Numbered from the stretch's first letter, positions 6,032-16,226 are shown. The stretch is DNA of 64,000 nucleotides from Arcticibacterium luteifluviistationis (GCF_003258705.1 NZ_CP029480.1:2418001-2482000); one strand, 5' to 3'. The notes: generated by a model not told the origin, from the letters alone. A program made the numbers and translations.

Positions 6032-8104
6032 CTATTCATTCACCTGAATTTCAAATGCTTGTTCTATTAGTTCGATAATATAATCTAATTCAGAACTGTT
6101 TTCTAAACCGACCTCCACATCTCCATTTCCCCATCTACCCAAACCGCTTACGTCTTTACATATGCCATTTGGGTCTCTAATCTGGTCAAATTCAATATTT
6201 AAGGAGAGTCTTAACCTTTTCTTTTGCGGTACAACATCAACAAAATTTGTTTGTGATTTGAAAGCGATATAGAGCTTCTTAAATTCTACTCTTACGGAAG
6301 AGTCAATATTTAAAACTCTTTTCTCTAATGCTTTATATAGCTCTAACATATCTCCCTGTAAATGATCATAATCATCTAAACTGTAGTGAGATTCAGATTT
6401 TGACTGCTCTGGTTCTTGGTAGATAGCTAAAGTAGTTTCATCCAAGACAGGGGCTGTCCATACCTTTAATGCTCTTTGGGCCAAAGTTGCTGCCCTTGTA
6501 TTTATAGCTTCTTCATTCCAAATAGCTTCGCTTCTAACCGACTGGTTTAAAAACAAAGGGCTGTCATTAAAGCCACCTGAAATACTTTTCTTGGTTGAAA
6601 ACGGATGGTCAGACAGCTCGGAATTATAGGCGGTTAAAGAGAGGTTACCCAATGTATGAAGATAAGTCTCCTTAACCGATTTCCAGTTTTCACCTAACTC
6701 TTGTTTCCACTCTACTGAAACCTTTTCATTCTGTGGTATTATGTGTTCTATGGTATAGTTCTCCGCATTTACTAATTCTTTCCTTTTATAGTTCTCCAAA
6801 GACTCCAAAAGGTAGTTTCGCGACCTGAAATTATAGACATCCTTTAGTTTTATCTCCCGTTCAAATTCTACATTATCTGGAAACCTTTTGTAGGAATCTA
6901 AAAGTAAAAAAGCTGCCTTTACAGATTCTAAATAGGTTTCTCTTTTTATATTCTTATAAAATGTAGCGAACGTCTTATTAAGGCTATTAGTAGGAATACC
7001 TACTATGGCTCTTCGAAAAACATAGTTCTTGGTAAGGTTTAATATCTCCTTAAAATCGTCTTTGGTGATAACGTCATCTTCATAATCGCTATAAGCTGCA
7101 ATCAAAAAAGGGTACGAAGTATCCATTTTAAGTTTAGTAAGTGCCTTAAATATAGGCAGTAACGATGTATCTGTTTCTTTTCTTAAAGCAACTCGGACAT
7201 AATATTGGGAGTAACGATAGAGGTCTTTCACGATAGCCTCAACTTCTATAACATCCTTAGTGTTTTTAAAAATGGTTTTGAATTTTTCGTAAACGGAATC
7301 AATGTTTGGAATACTACCCATTTTCATGGTTAAGTAATCCCTCATAAAAAAAGGTAGCGATGTTATGTTCTCTCCGAAACTCTGTTCCATTGGGTACCAA
7401 TATTGCTCATACAGATGTTTTTGAAAGTCTGACTCTTGCCCCATCAAGATATAGTTTCTAATCAAATCGGCTTGAGATAGATTAAGACCTGTGGAGTTAA
7501 GGCTTTCAAAGATAAGTTGTGGGTTATCTTTTTCTCTTTCCAGGGCTACATCTACCACTATAAGTTTTTGAAGGCCTTGATAGATTATGCTTGCGTTTTC
7601 GGCACTGATTTGCTTATAGAAATATTCGAAGTTTTCTATAACCTTTGTTGATGATTTTTCTGGTAAAGGCTTACCCGAAAGTAAACTTTTAAGAGTTTCT
7701 TTATCTCTTTTGGTTAATAGTAACTTATAGTACAATTCATCTTCTTCCTCCGTATTAAACAAGTAATAATTGTTTAATTTTTTTGGCGTGGTGCCAATAT
7801 CAGTATTGGAGTTGTCTTCCAAAAACTTAACCAATGCGGCAATAAGCAGGGTTATAGTAGTTAACCTTTGCTGTCCGTCAATCACTAAGTACTTGTGTAT
7901 TTCAGCAATAGTATGAATATCAGGTTGAAAATAGACGATGGAGCCAATAAAATGACCTTGTTCTGAGTCTGCGGCAGCCTTAATATCTTTTAATATCTGT
8001 ACACATTGTTTGGGCTGCCAACTATATGTTCTTTGATATATGGGGATGACGAACTGTTTAGGTTCTTTAATTATGGATAGTAGATTTTTAGCGGATGCTT
8101 TCAT
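6032..8104 (-). CDS. GmrSD-like DUF262/DUF1524 nuclease with C-terminal DUF5655
   Basis: Three domains are visible in 690 residues. Residues 1-230 are a DUF262 (GmrS-like, ParB/DndB-related) domain with FVIPIYQRTYSW (18-29) and the DGQQRLTT motif (76-83), linked to NTP hydrolysis. Residues about 440-560 are a DUF1524 HNH-type nuclease (GmrD-like) with TIEHIIPQ (451-458) and LGNLSLTAYNSE (485-496), supplying the His-Asn metal-binding nuclease core. Residues about 590-685 match DUF5655, common at the end of such proteins. Related fused GmrSD enzymes cleave modified phage DNA (type IV restriction). Embedding one behind hsdRMS is a known arrangement that would cover both unmodified and modified invaders. 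The start codon lies 30 bases after the hsdS stop. Confidence 0.88.
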   Translation of the reverse strand: MKASAKNLLSIIKEPKQFVIPIYQRTYSWQPKQCVQILKDIKAAADSEQGHFIGSIVYFQPDIHTIAEIHKYLVIDGQQRLTTITLLIAALVKFLEDNSNTDIGTTPKKLNNYYLFNTEEEDELYYKLLLTKRDKETLKSLLSGKPLPEKSSTKVIENFEYFYKQISAENASIIYQGLQKLIVVDVALEREKDNPQLIFESLNSTGLNLSQADLIRNYILMGQESDFQKHLYEQYWYPMEQSFGENITSLPFFMRDYLTMKMGSIPNIDSVYEKFKTIFKNTKDVIEVEAIVKDLYRYSQYYVRVALRKETDTSLLPIFKALTKLKMDTSYPFLIAAYSDYEDDVITKDDFKEILNLTKNYVFRRAIVGIPTNSLNKTFATFYKNIKRETYLESVKAAFLLLDSYKRFPDNVEFEREIKLKDVYNFRSRNYLLESLENYKRKELVNAENYTIEHIIPQNEKVSVEWKQELGENWKSVKETYLHTLGNLSLTAYNSELSDHPFSTKKSISGGFNDSPLFLNQSVRSEAIWNEEAINTRAATLAQRALKVWTAPVLDETTLAIYQEPEQSKSESHYSLDDYDHLQGDMLELYKALEKRVLNIDSSVRVEFKKLYIAFKSQTNFVDVVPQKKRLRLSLNIEFDQIRDPNGICKDVSGLGRWGNGDVEVGLENSSELDYIIELIEQAFEIQVNE

Positions 8105-8134
8105 ATTTATTCTTTTATAAAAACCATTCTAATT

Positions 8135-9370
8135 TTAATTTTCCTCCCCAACCCTAACCTGACCATTCATCAACATTGGCAACAACCAATCTCGTAACTC
8201 CGATAGCTTTTGGTTTTCTACATTATTACCAGATATTTTTTTATTAAACGAGGTTAGAGTTTGATTAATATGGCTTAATTTTTCTCTGTCTTTAGGTAGA
8301 ACAATTCTTAACGCGAGAATATCATTCGGTGAAATTGAAGGGTAAGATGTAACTGCTAAGTTTGCTATTCTTTGTAATTGTTCCGTAACCCACTTTGTTG
8401 TCAAAAAAGAATAAATTAAATCATTAGTAATTAACTTATCCTTTGAACTAAGTTGTGCGTATCCAGTTGAAGCAATCAAGTTACTAACTGGCTGCTTAAT
8501 AAGGCCATAATGGCATTGATTTGGCCTTACAGTTGAATAGAGAATATCATTTTCTCCCACAATTCTTTGTGCTCTACTGGGAATCTTGTCAACATTGGGA
8601 ACTAGCTCCTTTAGCTCATTAATAACATTCTTTGTAAGGTTACTAGTGTCAAGATATCTGAGAACCTTATATCCATTATTTTTCTTGAGGGTATTTTTAT
8701 TACAGTCTAATACTTTCTTTAATGCTACAACCTCCCACCCCTCAGGAATCTCCCTTTTAAGCTCTTTATTATAAACCATTTTCCCACCAGAAGTTTTGTA
8801 TGGTTTTCTTTCTAAAGATGGATTTCCCATTTTTTCTGCGGTGGCCTTATCTATCGGAAAATCAAACTGCACAAACCAATAATCATAAATGAGCTTTGCC
8901 ATGGCTTCTAACTCCGCATTGATTTTGTTGTTTAGTTCTATTTTGGCGTCTAGATCTGAGAGAACTTTGGCTATTTGTATTTGGTATTCTTTTGGTAAAA
9001 ATGGGATTTTAATTTCATGTAAATCATTCCGATTAATACCTGGTACTGCACTTTTGTCTGAGGTTTTTAAATTCCCCAGACTCTTAAGTAAATAGTAGAG
9101 ATATTTCGGAAAATTGCCCTTAAAGTCAGTAGCATATAAAGTTGTATTGTGCGGCCAATAATTTCCATTTATATAGTACATTTCTCCTAAAGTACCATAT
9201 CGCCCAGTTACTAACCCTTCTCCACTACATTTGAATTCATTATGATAACCAGAAATTCCAGAAGAACTAATTATAGGAAATTGACCATTTTCTCTTTTAG
9301 AAGCTGGCAAGTCATAGCCCCTTTTAAAATTAATTATATCTCCTAATCTTTTACTTTTCACTTCCAGCAT
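8135..9370 (-). CDS. hsdS: Type I restriction-modification specificity subunit HsdS
   Basis: At 411 residues this has the two-repeat plan of HsdS: a first target-recognition domain (about 1-150), a conserved coiled-coil spacer (YQIQIAKVLSDLDAKIELNN, near 130-155), a second TRD starting around REIPEGWEVVALKKVL (about 210) and a second spacer helix near the end (EKLSHINQTLTSFNKKI). The subunit determines which bipartite DNA site the HsdM2S methylase and HsdR2M2S nuclease recognise. Its start overlaps the end of hsdM by 20 bases, which implies coupled translation. Only one hsdS is present and no inverted partial copy lies next to it, so I see no sign of specificity switching by inversion here. 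The target site cannot be read from sequence. Confidence 0.93.
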   Translation of the reverse strand: MLEVKSKRLGDIINFKRGYDLPASKRENGQFPIISSSGISGYHNEFKCSGEGLVTGRYGTLGEMYYINGNYWPHNTTLYATDFKGNFPKYLYYLLKSLGNLKTSDKSAVPGINRNDLHEIKIPFLPKEYQIQIAKVLSDLDAKIELNNKINAELEAMAKLIYDYWFVQFDFPIDKATAEKMGNPSLERKPYKTSGGKMVYNKELKREIPEGWEVVALKKVLDCNKNTLKKNNGYKVLRYLDTSNLTKNVINELKELVPNVDKIPSRAQRIVGENDILYSTVRPNQCHYGLIKQPVSNLIASTGYAQLSSKDKLITNDLIYSFLTTKWVTEQLQRIANLAVTSYPSISPNDILALRIVLPKDREKLSHINQTLTSFNKKISGNNVENQKLSELRDWLLPMLMNGQVRVGEEN

Positions 9371-10985
9371 AGACTAATCCTGTTAAGTTTTTTGATATTT
9401 CAATTTGAATTAATCTGGATTCATTGAAAAGAACCTCAAGTTCTTTGTCAAAACTTTCCATTTTTTGTACAAACTCATTTTGAGTTATATCCACATAATC
9501 TATTTTTACTTCAAAATACTGTCCAGCACTTAGAGAATAGTTTTTAGACTTAATATCATCGCAAGTTACAACCACAGAAAAATCATCAATAGGTTCTTTT
9601 GTATTGAATGTATTAATGATAATATCTTCTTCTTCTGGCGATAGCACTGTTTTTTGATTCTTCCCTTCTTTTATGGTTGTGCCAAGATTAGAGGCATCTA
9701 TCAGCACTACATCACCTTTGTTTTCTTTGTCGATAAAAATGATGGAGACATTGGCACTTGTAGAAGCAAAAATATTAGATGGCATACTCACCGCACCAGC
9801 TAGCATTTTTTCGTCTACCAGTTTTTGACGTATCGCCTTATCTATTCCACTCTGTGCCGTTATAAAGCCAGTAGGCACCACCATGGCAGCTTTACCATTA
9901 TCTTTTAGAGAGAATATGATATGCTGTAAAAACAGCAGGTAAATAGCCATAGATTCCTTTTGCTTATTCGGAATCTTTGGTATTCCAGCAAAAAAACGCT
10001 CCTTATTTTCTTTACTATCTAAATCATCTCTGTAATCAGAAAAATCAAGCTTAAATGGGGGGTTGGATACTATATAATCAAAGGTCTCTAGTTTGCCTTT
10101 ATCGTCTTTATGATAAGGTTCAGAAATGGTATTACCCTTTACCACATTTGGGATAGAATGTACCAAATCATTCAAAATCAAATTTAAACGAAGTAGATTA
10201 GATGATTTCTGAGAAATATCTTGCGTATAAATAGTGCATTCATCTTCACCTATCTCGTGAGCTAAATTCATGAGTAAGGAGCCAGAACCTGCCGCTGGGT
10301 CATAACAAGTGACATTGCTCACATCTTCTGGCACCAAACATTTCGCCATAACTTTAGCTACCGCATGAGGCGTAAAATACTCGGCATATTTGCCTCCACT
10401 GTTTGAGTTATAGTCCTTTATTAAATACTCAAAAATGGCTGCATAAAAATCAAACTTCTCTTCAAAAATATGCTCGAAACTAAAGCCTATCAGTTTGTTA
10501 ATAATGGCTTTGCAAAACTCATCTCTTTTATCAGTCACATACTTACTGATATTCTCAAAAAGTACTATTTTCTCCCCTCCATCGGTAATTACAGAAAATA
10601 TATCACTGTTCTCTTTGGCAATATCTAAAAGCGTATTGTCAAAAATATCTGCAAATTTGGGTTCGTTTTGTCGCTTAAAAAGAGAGGATATAAAATGATG
10701 CGGATTAATGCGAGCTGTACTTTCACTTAGCTGCATCATGAGCATTTCATAGTCGTCTGTACTATATGCACTTAAAGCCTCTTCCCAGTTTTCTGCTTTA
10801 GCTATATTAGGGTCTATTTTCTTTACTTCATATACAAACTTATCGTTCAAAAACTTGTACAAAAATACCTGCGTAATAATCTTAAATTCGTTGCCATCAT
10901 TGCCAAGGCCGTAATTAGCACAAACACTTTTCAGGTCGTCTATCAGTGCTTTTGTTTGCGTCTCAAAAGCTATTGTTTTTGTCAT
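9351..10985 (-). CDS. hsdM: Type I restriction-modification methyltransferase subunit HsdM
   Basis: This 544-aa protein has the N-terminal helical HsdM domain (about 1-160) and an N6-adenine methyltransferase domain of the gamma class. The AdoMet motif I reads CYDPAAGSGSLLMN (227-240), the preceding segment GGKYAEYFTPHAVAKVM (197-213) is typical of HsdM, and the catalytic motif IV is SNPPF (307-311). It methylates adenine in both halves of the site set by HsdS, protecting self DNA. The start overlaps the hsdR stop by 4 bases. All motifs are intact and the length is normal, so the enzyme is probably active. Confidence 0.95.
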   Translation of the reverse strand: MTKTIAFETQTKALIDDLKSVCANYGLGNDGNEFKIITQVFLYKFLNDKFVYEVKKIDPNIAKAENWEEALSAYSTDDYEMLMMQLSESTARINPHHFISSLFKRQNEPKFADIFDNTLLDIAKENSDIFSVITDGGEKIVLFENISKYVTDKRDEFCKAIINKLIGFSFEHIFEEKFDFYAAIFEYLIKDYNSNSGGKYAEYFTPHAVAKVMAKCLVPEDVSNVTCYDPAAGSGSLLMNLAHEIGEDECTIYTQDISQKSSNLLRLNLILNDLVHSIPNVVKGNTISEPYHKDDKGKLETFDYIVSNPPFKLDFSDYRDDLDSKENKERFFAGIPKIPNKQKESMAIYLLFLQHIIFSLKDNGKAAMVVPTGFITAQSGIDKAIRQKLVDEKMLAGAVSMPSNIFASTSANVSIIFIDKENKGDVVLIDASNLGTTIKEGKNQKTVLSPEEEDIIINTFNTKEPIDDFSVVVTCDDIKSKNYSLSAGQYFEVKIDYVDITQNEFVQKMESFDKELEVLFNESRLIQIEISKNLTGLVYAGSEK

Positions 10986-13900
10986 GCTACTCTACCGTAA
11001 AATTCGTTCATATATTCTTTTACTATCATTCCGTTTATTCGTTTTGATGCCGCTGCATCCAAAGGAATCTTATGTTTGTTTTTCAATTGGTCAATGACTA
11101 ATCTAACCATCATTTTCTCTACAAAACTCTCATTTTCCAGCATCTTGGAGTTTTTCAGAATGTGTGTATCCACTTCTGTTTTTAAATCTTGTAAAGCCTC
11201 AAAAAGCTTGCTCTCACTATCTGTCAACGGGTTTTTCTCCATTAAGCGTTTATGGAGGCGAGTGTATTTTTCGTCATTCTGGTATTTGGCTTTCAGCAAT
11301 TGGTTTTTCCTTTCTAGCTCTCTGGCCACTTTATAAATGGATTCCAATTCCTTGATGTTGCTCTCCATTTCTTCCTTAGTTACCTCACTTAGGTTTTTCT
11401 TTCTGAAAAGCCTTTCCAGTTCCTCCTTCAAAGATATGAAAACAGGGTCGGCTTGGTCAAAATTGCCGCCTAAAGCTTCTCTAGTTTTTTGTAAAGTGTT
11501 TCTTAAAGCATCTGCCAATACCATCTCTTCTTCCTTAACCTTGGTAAAGGCAAATATTACATCTTCTAAAGCAACATTGAGCAAGTTTGTGGTATCTAAG
11601 TTCTTATCTAATGCTTCTTTGGTATTGATTAACGCAAGGCGATTATTGGCCTCTCTAGACAGTACTGTGAGCTTATTGAAATCAAGCTTATCCAGCATGT
11701 CATAATTACCAGACAAACGAATGAGGTTATAAAGGCTTTTGGCATTGTTTAACACTCGGGTGATTTTTAGCATCTCACCTCGTTCATTTATTTCACTTAC
11801 CTGCTGAGAAAAAACAGCGGCATTTAAGGTGTCAAAATGAAAAAGCACATCTTTAATTTCATTAATCTCTTGGTCTATTTCATCAGGAGATTTGAAGATG
11901 TTGGAATAGTGCTGCATTTCATCTCCCAGCTCAGATTGGAGTTCATTGAAATAGTCTTGATTAGTTTTGTCAAACTCCTTTTGAATATCTGCAAAGTCTA
12001 CAATATAGCCATACCTGAAATTCTCATACCTTCTATTAACACGGGTAAGCATTTGTAATAAGTTATGAGACCTCACCACACGCCCTACATAAAGTTTCTT
12101 TAGCCTTTTGGCATCAAAACCCGTAAGCAACATATTATAAACAAAGAGGAAATCTATTTTTCCATCTTTAAAGTCTTCTATTAATGCTTTTCGCTCTTCA
12201 ACGTCATAAAGTATTACCGCAGCACTTTTTACTTTTCTTGATTGCTTTCTTTTAGCGTTATAAGAAGGTGCTGGTTCAGCTGCTATAGAATAGCTCATAG
12301 TGCCTTCTGCTACCAGCGGAATAATTTCATCTAGTGCGTATTTCTCCTGAAATATCTCATACATCATTTTAGCTTGCTTAGAGGAGTCACAAACCACCAT
12401 ACCTCCAATGGTATCGTCGCCCATAGCCACTCTTGCCTTCTCAAAATCTGTCACTATGTAATCTAACATAGGCTCTACAAATTTAGGATGTGCAAAAACT
12501 TCTTCTTTACTGGATTTCCCCTTTAAGACCTCAATCTCTTCAAGAGCTTTTTGAAGTGTGAGTTTATAGGTGGTTTCTATCTCTTCTCGTATAAGCCTTA
12601 GTGTATAGCCATCTTTTATAGAGGCATTGTAGTAATATTTATGAATATAGCCTCCAAACAGCGATTTGGAATTATAATCATCACCTAAAAGTGGGGTACC
12701 TGTTAAGCCTATTTTAATGGCGTTTGGGTCAGATTCATTCAAATTAGCCAAGAAGCTACCTTTTGGGTTATAACTTCTGTGTACTTCATCTAAGAAATAG
12801 ATTCTCTGAATGTTTAATTGATAATCTGTATTACGTATTACATCAGGGTCGTCTTGAAATTTCTGAATGTTTACTACCGTTATTTCAGCCTTTCCAGAGT
12901 CATTGTGTATAACACTTTTAGACTTAATTTCTCTAGAAAACTCCTCTCTAGAGTTTACATTATGTACTACTAATCCTCTGCTTATAAATTCCTTTCCAGC
13001 CTGAATCATTAAATCAAGCCTGTCTACTATGAAATAGAACTTTGGTATGATTCCTTTCTTTTGGAAATAGGCGGTCATGTAATGCACATTATAATATGCT
13101 AAAGCGGTTTTACCACTGCCCTGCGTATGCCAAATGATACCTTTACGTATTCCTTCATTTAGCTTAGCTTCAATGGCCTTGGTCGCAAATATTTGCGGAT
13201 ACCGCATCACATGCTTTTCTAAGCCTTTATACTCTTTTACATAGGCAAAACCGTACTTCAGAATAAAAGCCAAACGCTCTCTTTGGAACAATGAGGTACA
13301 TATTCTATTGGTAGCTGAATCAGGATTCTTATTGGTAATAAACTCTTGAGAGTTCTTAATACTTATAAGGTTTGTGTCTTTTAAAACTTCAATCTCTTTG
13401 TCTGTATCTTCCTTATTCAGAAGTAGTTCTAAGTCAAAAGTCTCCTCTTCTCTGAAATAATTCAAAACGGGCTTCTTATACGAAGCGGATGCATAAAACG
13501 CTCCTTGTATGGTTTGAGGCGTAGTGTCATCGTACCCCATATTATTGGAGAATACCATGAGCTGCGTAATATTCACAAACTTCCTAAATTTCTTATTCTG
13601 AAATCTGGTGTTAATTCGTTTTTGCTCCGCCAAAATTCCATCCAAATTATTGGGCTTTTTAACCTCAATAAAGAATAAAGGCATTCCATTAATCAGAAGA
13701 ATGATATCAGGACGAAATTCATCGTCGTCCTTTTTATAGGTCAATTCGGTGACAACGTGATAATCGTTATTATCCAAATCATCAAAATCAAAGAATTTAG
13801 TACCAGAGTTTGCCGTCAGTTTTTCAAAGAAAGCCTTTCCTAAATCTTCATTTTCTAAAGAAAGAGATACTTCATCATATACTCGTTTAAGCTCGGCATC

Positions 13901-14065
13901 ATTAAGCTCAGGGTTAAGCTTTGCTATCCTTTGAAAGAATATATCAGTGAAAATATTGGTAGACTCGTCCCATTTCTGATTAGACAGCGATAAATAGGTA
14001 TAGCCTAATCTGATTAGGTGTAAAATTGTAGGGATTTTGACTCTAGAGTCTTCGTTGAATTTCAT
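10982..14065 (-). CDS. hsdR: Type I restriction endonuclease/translocase subunit HsdR
   Basis: The 1027-aa protein carries an N-terminal PD-(D/E)xK nuclease with D120 in EFRPDIILL and E134/K136 in FFIEVKKP, followed by a superfamily 2 motor: Walker A IIWHTQGSGKT (310-320), motif II LDEVHRSY (425-432), motif III GLTGTP (453-458) and later RecA2 motifs including LLTGFDAK and QMLTRVNR. The C-terminal 250 residues are helical, as expected for the part that binds the HsdM2S core. HsdR translocates DNA and cleaves at distance when the site is unmethylated. It is the first gene of the operon; about 210 bases upstream free of genes must hold the promoter. Catalytic residues look intact. Confidence 0.95.
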   Translation of the reverse strand: MKFNEDSRVKIPTILHLIRLGYTYLSLSNQKWDESTNIFTDIFFQRIAKLNPELNDAELKRVYDEVSLSLENEDLGKAFFEKLTANSGTKFFDFDDLDNNDYHVVTELTYKKDDDEFRPDIILLINGMPLFFIEVKKPNNLDGILAEQKRINTRFQNKKFRKFVNITQLMVFSNNMGYDDTTPQTIQGAFYASASYKKPVLNYFREEETFDLELLLNKEDTDKEIEVLKDTNLISIKNSQEFITNKNPDSATNRICTSLFQRERLAFILKYGFAYVKEYKGLEKHVMRYPQIFATKAIEAKLNEGIRKGIIWHTQGSGKTALAYYNVHYMTAYFQKKGIIPKFYFIVDRLDLMIQAGKEFISRGLVVHNVNSREEFSREIKSKSVIHNDSGKAEITVVNIQKFQDDPDVIRNTDYQLNIQRIYFLDEVHRSYNPKGSFLANLNESDPNAIKIGLTGTPLLGDDYNSKSLFGGYIHKYYYNASIKDGYTLRLIREEIETTYKLTLQKALEEIEVLKGKSSKEEVFAHPKFVEPMLDYIVTDFEKARVAMGDDTIGGMVVCDSSKQAKMMYEIFQEKYALDEIIPLVAEGTMSYSIAAEPAPSYNAKRKQSRKVKSAAVILYDVEERKALIEDFKDGKIDFLFVYNMLLTGFDAKRLKKLYVGRVVRSHNLLQMLTRVNRRYENFRYGYIVDFADIQKEFDKTNQDYFNELQSELGDEMQHYSNIFKSPDEIDQEINEIKDVLFHFDTLNAAVFSQQVSEINERGEMLKITRVLNNAKSLYNLIRLSGNYDMLDKLDFNKLTVLSREANNRLALINTKEALDKNLDTTNLLNVALEDVIFAFTKVKEEEMVLADALRNTLQKTREALGGNFDQADPVFISLKEELERLFRKKNLSEVTKEEMESNIKELESIYKVARELERKNQLLKAKYQNDEKYTRLHKRLMEKNPLTDSESKLFEALQDLKTEVDTHILKNSKMLENESFVEKMMVRLVIDQLKNKHKIPLDAAASKRINGMIVKEYMNEFYGRVA

Positions 14066-14273
14066 AATACGTGAGTATTACAAACGGTATTCTTTAATGA
14101 ATACTTTATGTAAGCGGTTTAGTTTTCTATGAATTACTAAAGTAGGGAAAAAAGTTAGTTTGTGGTACTCTGCGAAAAGTAAAACTGTGTCTTCAAAAGA
14201 ACTATTGAGTAATATCTAAGAAATTAGGGAATAGGTTCGAATAAATGTTCTGCTTTTGCAAATTGAACATTCT

Positions 14274-14893
14274 TCAAACCAACCCCTCCATATAACTCCT
14301 TACTTGTTCATCTTCAAAGCTGCCTAAATAGGCTTCTGTGGTTTCTAGATTAGTACCCTAACGACTTCGATACTAAGGCAATTTAGTGGAAGATACGGGT
14401 GAACCCTTCCCTAGAACCTTTAGTCCGTTTCCCCTCTGAGAGCATCCACATTTCATACTCCACTAAGAAAGCTACGTCAACCGTATCAAATGGAAGTATC
14501 TCACTTTCTGAATACTTCGCAGCTAAGCCAAATTCTAAACGCTTATTTTGTTCTAAAGTTTTTGCAAAACCTTTTAAGTGAAGCCATGGAGTTTTGGTAG
14601 GAGTTTGCATTACCTATTCTTTCTTCCTTGTTTAGTTTCCGAATTACTGCGTCATAAAAGCCATAAATATCGTTTGCTCGAATCCTATTAGTTGTTTTGC
14701 CATAATTGTCAAAATTATACTTAAACTTATCGAATGAGAAGTTGCTACCCATGTTTTCAATAATCTCATTACTCCTAGGAATAAAGCCCAACGTACTTTT
14801 GCCAAACTTTTTAAAAGTTTCATATAAAACGTTATAAAGCTCAATGAAAGCCTCATCTCTTAACCGACTTGAAAGACCATTGCTTTCATTTTA
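14274..14893 (-). pseudogene. Decayed integrase copy with catalytic domain deleted
   Basis: Compared with the intact integrase at 32961-34328, this stretch retains the core-binding region in broken frames: NGLSSRLRDEAFIELYNVLYE, then PRSNEIIENMGSNFSFDKFKY, then a segment ending WMLSEGKRTKGSREG. It then jumps, near 14384, to the extreme C-terminal end (SKSLG...TTEAY...EDEQV..YMEG), which is read in several frames. About 610 bp equivalent to 33069-33677 are missing; these encode the arginine and YxxR catalytic boxes. The first 50 codons are also missing at the 14893 side, right beside the cusB-like stop at 14909. The copy cannot make a working recombinase and marks an older boundary within the island. 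Confidence 0.85.
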
Positions 14894-14908
14894 TTAACTC
14901 AAACAATC

Positions 14909-16222
14909 CTACTTCATCTCGCCGTGATTGTGCCCAGCCATAGCTTTACCACCTTCTGGATTCATCATACTAGGTTTGCCGGCCAGCTGAGCTGCCGCAT
15001 CTATGCTAAAAGTGCCATAGGTTACTATTTCCTCACCGTATTTTAAACCTTCTGTAATGATATATGAATCTCCTAGTGATGGCCCTAATGTCACTTCACG
15101 CATGGCAAAACTCATACTTTGTTCATTGAAGGATTTGACATAAACGACTGAACGTTCACCTGTCCACATTACTGCGGACTTTGGAACCACAATATCAGAT
15201 TGACTACCCTTTACCTGACTTAATAACATACCCGTAACAAACATCTCTGGCTTAAGTTTATTTCCTGGATTAGCCGTAACAACTCTTGCCTTAGCCACTC
15301 TAGTGGTAGGGTTAATAAATGGGTCAATAAAACTAATTTTCCCCTTGAATTTTTGACCCGGAAATGCCTGAATGGTGTATTCGATAGGGTCTCCTGTCTT
15401 GATCCAAGTTAAATCACTCTCATAAACATCAAACAATACCCATACTTGAGATAAATTAGCCAATTCAAATAATGAAGAGCCTCTGTTAATGTAATCTCCT
15501 AATTGGATTTTTTTATTAATGACTATTCCATTAATATCGGATAGAATTGGAAATCTTTCTTGAGGCTTTCCTGCAAGCAAAATGTTTTCTATTTGGCTAT
15601 CGCTTAGCTTCCAATTTTTCAATCGTTCTTTTGACGCCGCAAATAATTGAGGTTGCATAGCCTTCATCTTTTGAGCCTCAAATAATTCTTCTTGTGCTGT
15701 CACCAATTCTGGCGAATAAATTTCTGCAATAACTTTCCCTTTCGATACATATTCCCCTGTGGTATTGATATACAACTTCTCCACTCTTCCAGAAATGTGT
15801 GCTGTTTGTGTAGAAACAGATCGCTCGTCTACCTGAATTTTACCAGACAAACGTAACTCTTTGGTTGCTTTTCCTTTTTCAATGATCGCTGTTTGCACGT
15901 TTGCCAATTGCATTGCTGTAGGAGACATCTTTACTTCCATCGGATTTTCATCATCTGAATCGCCCATATCTACAGGTATTAAATCCATTCCACAGAGAGG
16001 ACACGAGCCCGGTTCACCCTGCCTAATTTGTGGATGCATAGAACATGTCCAGACTTCTGAGCCATTAGCCATGGAGTGATTGTGCTCATCTTGAACTGCT
16101 TTACCCTCACCAAAAAACAACCAACCAAAGAATAAACCTAGGATTAGAGTTGAGAGGGCAAACAGGAGTGTTGGTCGGTTTACACTTTTCATTTTCTTAA
16201 AATTCCATTTTATCTTTTTCAT
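14909..16222 (-). CDS. cusB: CusB-like RND periplasmic adaptor with HMBD
   Basis: This 437-aa membrane-fusion protein starts with a basic N-terminus and a single membrane anchor (about 18-37), then a His-rich stretch and a heavy-metal-binding domain (HMBD) with WTCSMHP, then SCPLCGMDL (about 58-81). The rest is an RND adaptor: barrel-sandwich hybrid halves flank a helical hairpin (AQEELFEAQKMKAMQ..., about 170-210), then the beta-barrel FDVYESDLTWIKTG and a membrane-proximal domain. It should bridge the CusA-like pump to the TolC-type channel and may pass Cu(I)/Ag(I) from the HMBD. It starts 4 bases after the P-type ATPase stop, so the two are cotranscribed. Its partner pump gene is two genes further upstream. 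Confidence 0.88.
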   Translation of the reverse strand: MKKIKWNFKKMKSVNRPTLLFALSTLILGLFFGWLFFGEGKAVQDEHNHSMANGSEVWTCSMHPQIRQGEPGSCPLCGMDLIPVDMGDSDDENPMEVKMSPTAMQLANVQTAIIEKGKATKELRLSGKIQVDERSVSTQTAHISGRVEKLYINTTGEYVSKGKVIAEIYSPELVTAQEELFEAQKMKAMQPQLFAASKERLKNWKLSDSQIENILLAGKPQERFPILSDINGIVINKKIQLGDYINRGSSLFELANLSQVWVLFDVYESDLTWIKTGDPIEYTIQAFPGQKFKGKISFIDPFINPTTRVAKARVVTANPGNKLKPEMFVTGMLLSQVKGSQSDIVVPKSAVMWTGERSVVYVKSFNEQSMSFAMREVTLGPSLGDSYIITEGLKYGEEIVTYGTFSIDAAAQLAGKPSMMNPEGGKAMAGHNHGEMK

Positions 16223-16226
16223 ACAT

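Noticed and set aside
8135-9370. Possible hsdS specificity switching by inversion
   Set aside because: No second or partial hsdS, no invertase and no inverted repeats were seen around the gene.
14234-14242. GGTTCGAAT near the end of the integrase relic, as a possible tRNA/att remnant
   Set aside because: Only nine bases match the T-loop of the tRNA fragment at 34512-34555 and the flanks differ, so chance is enough to explain it.
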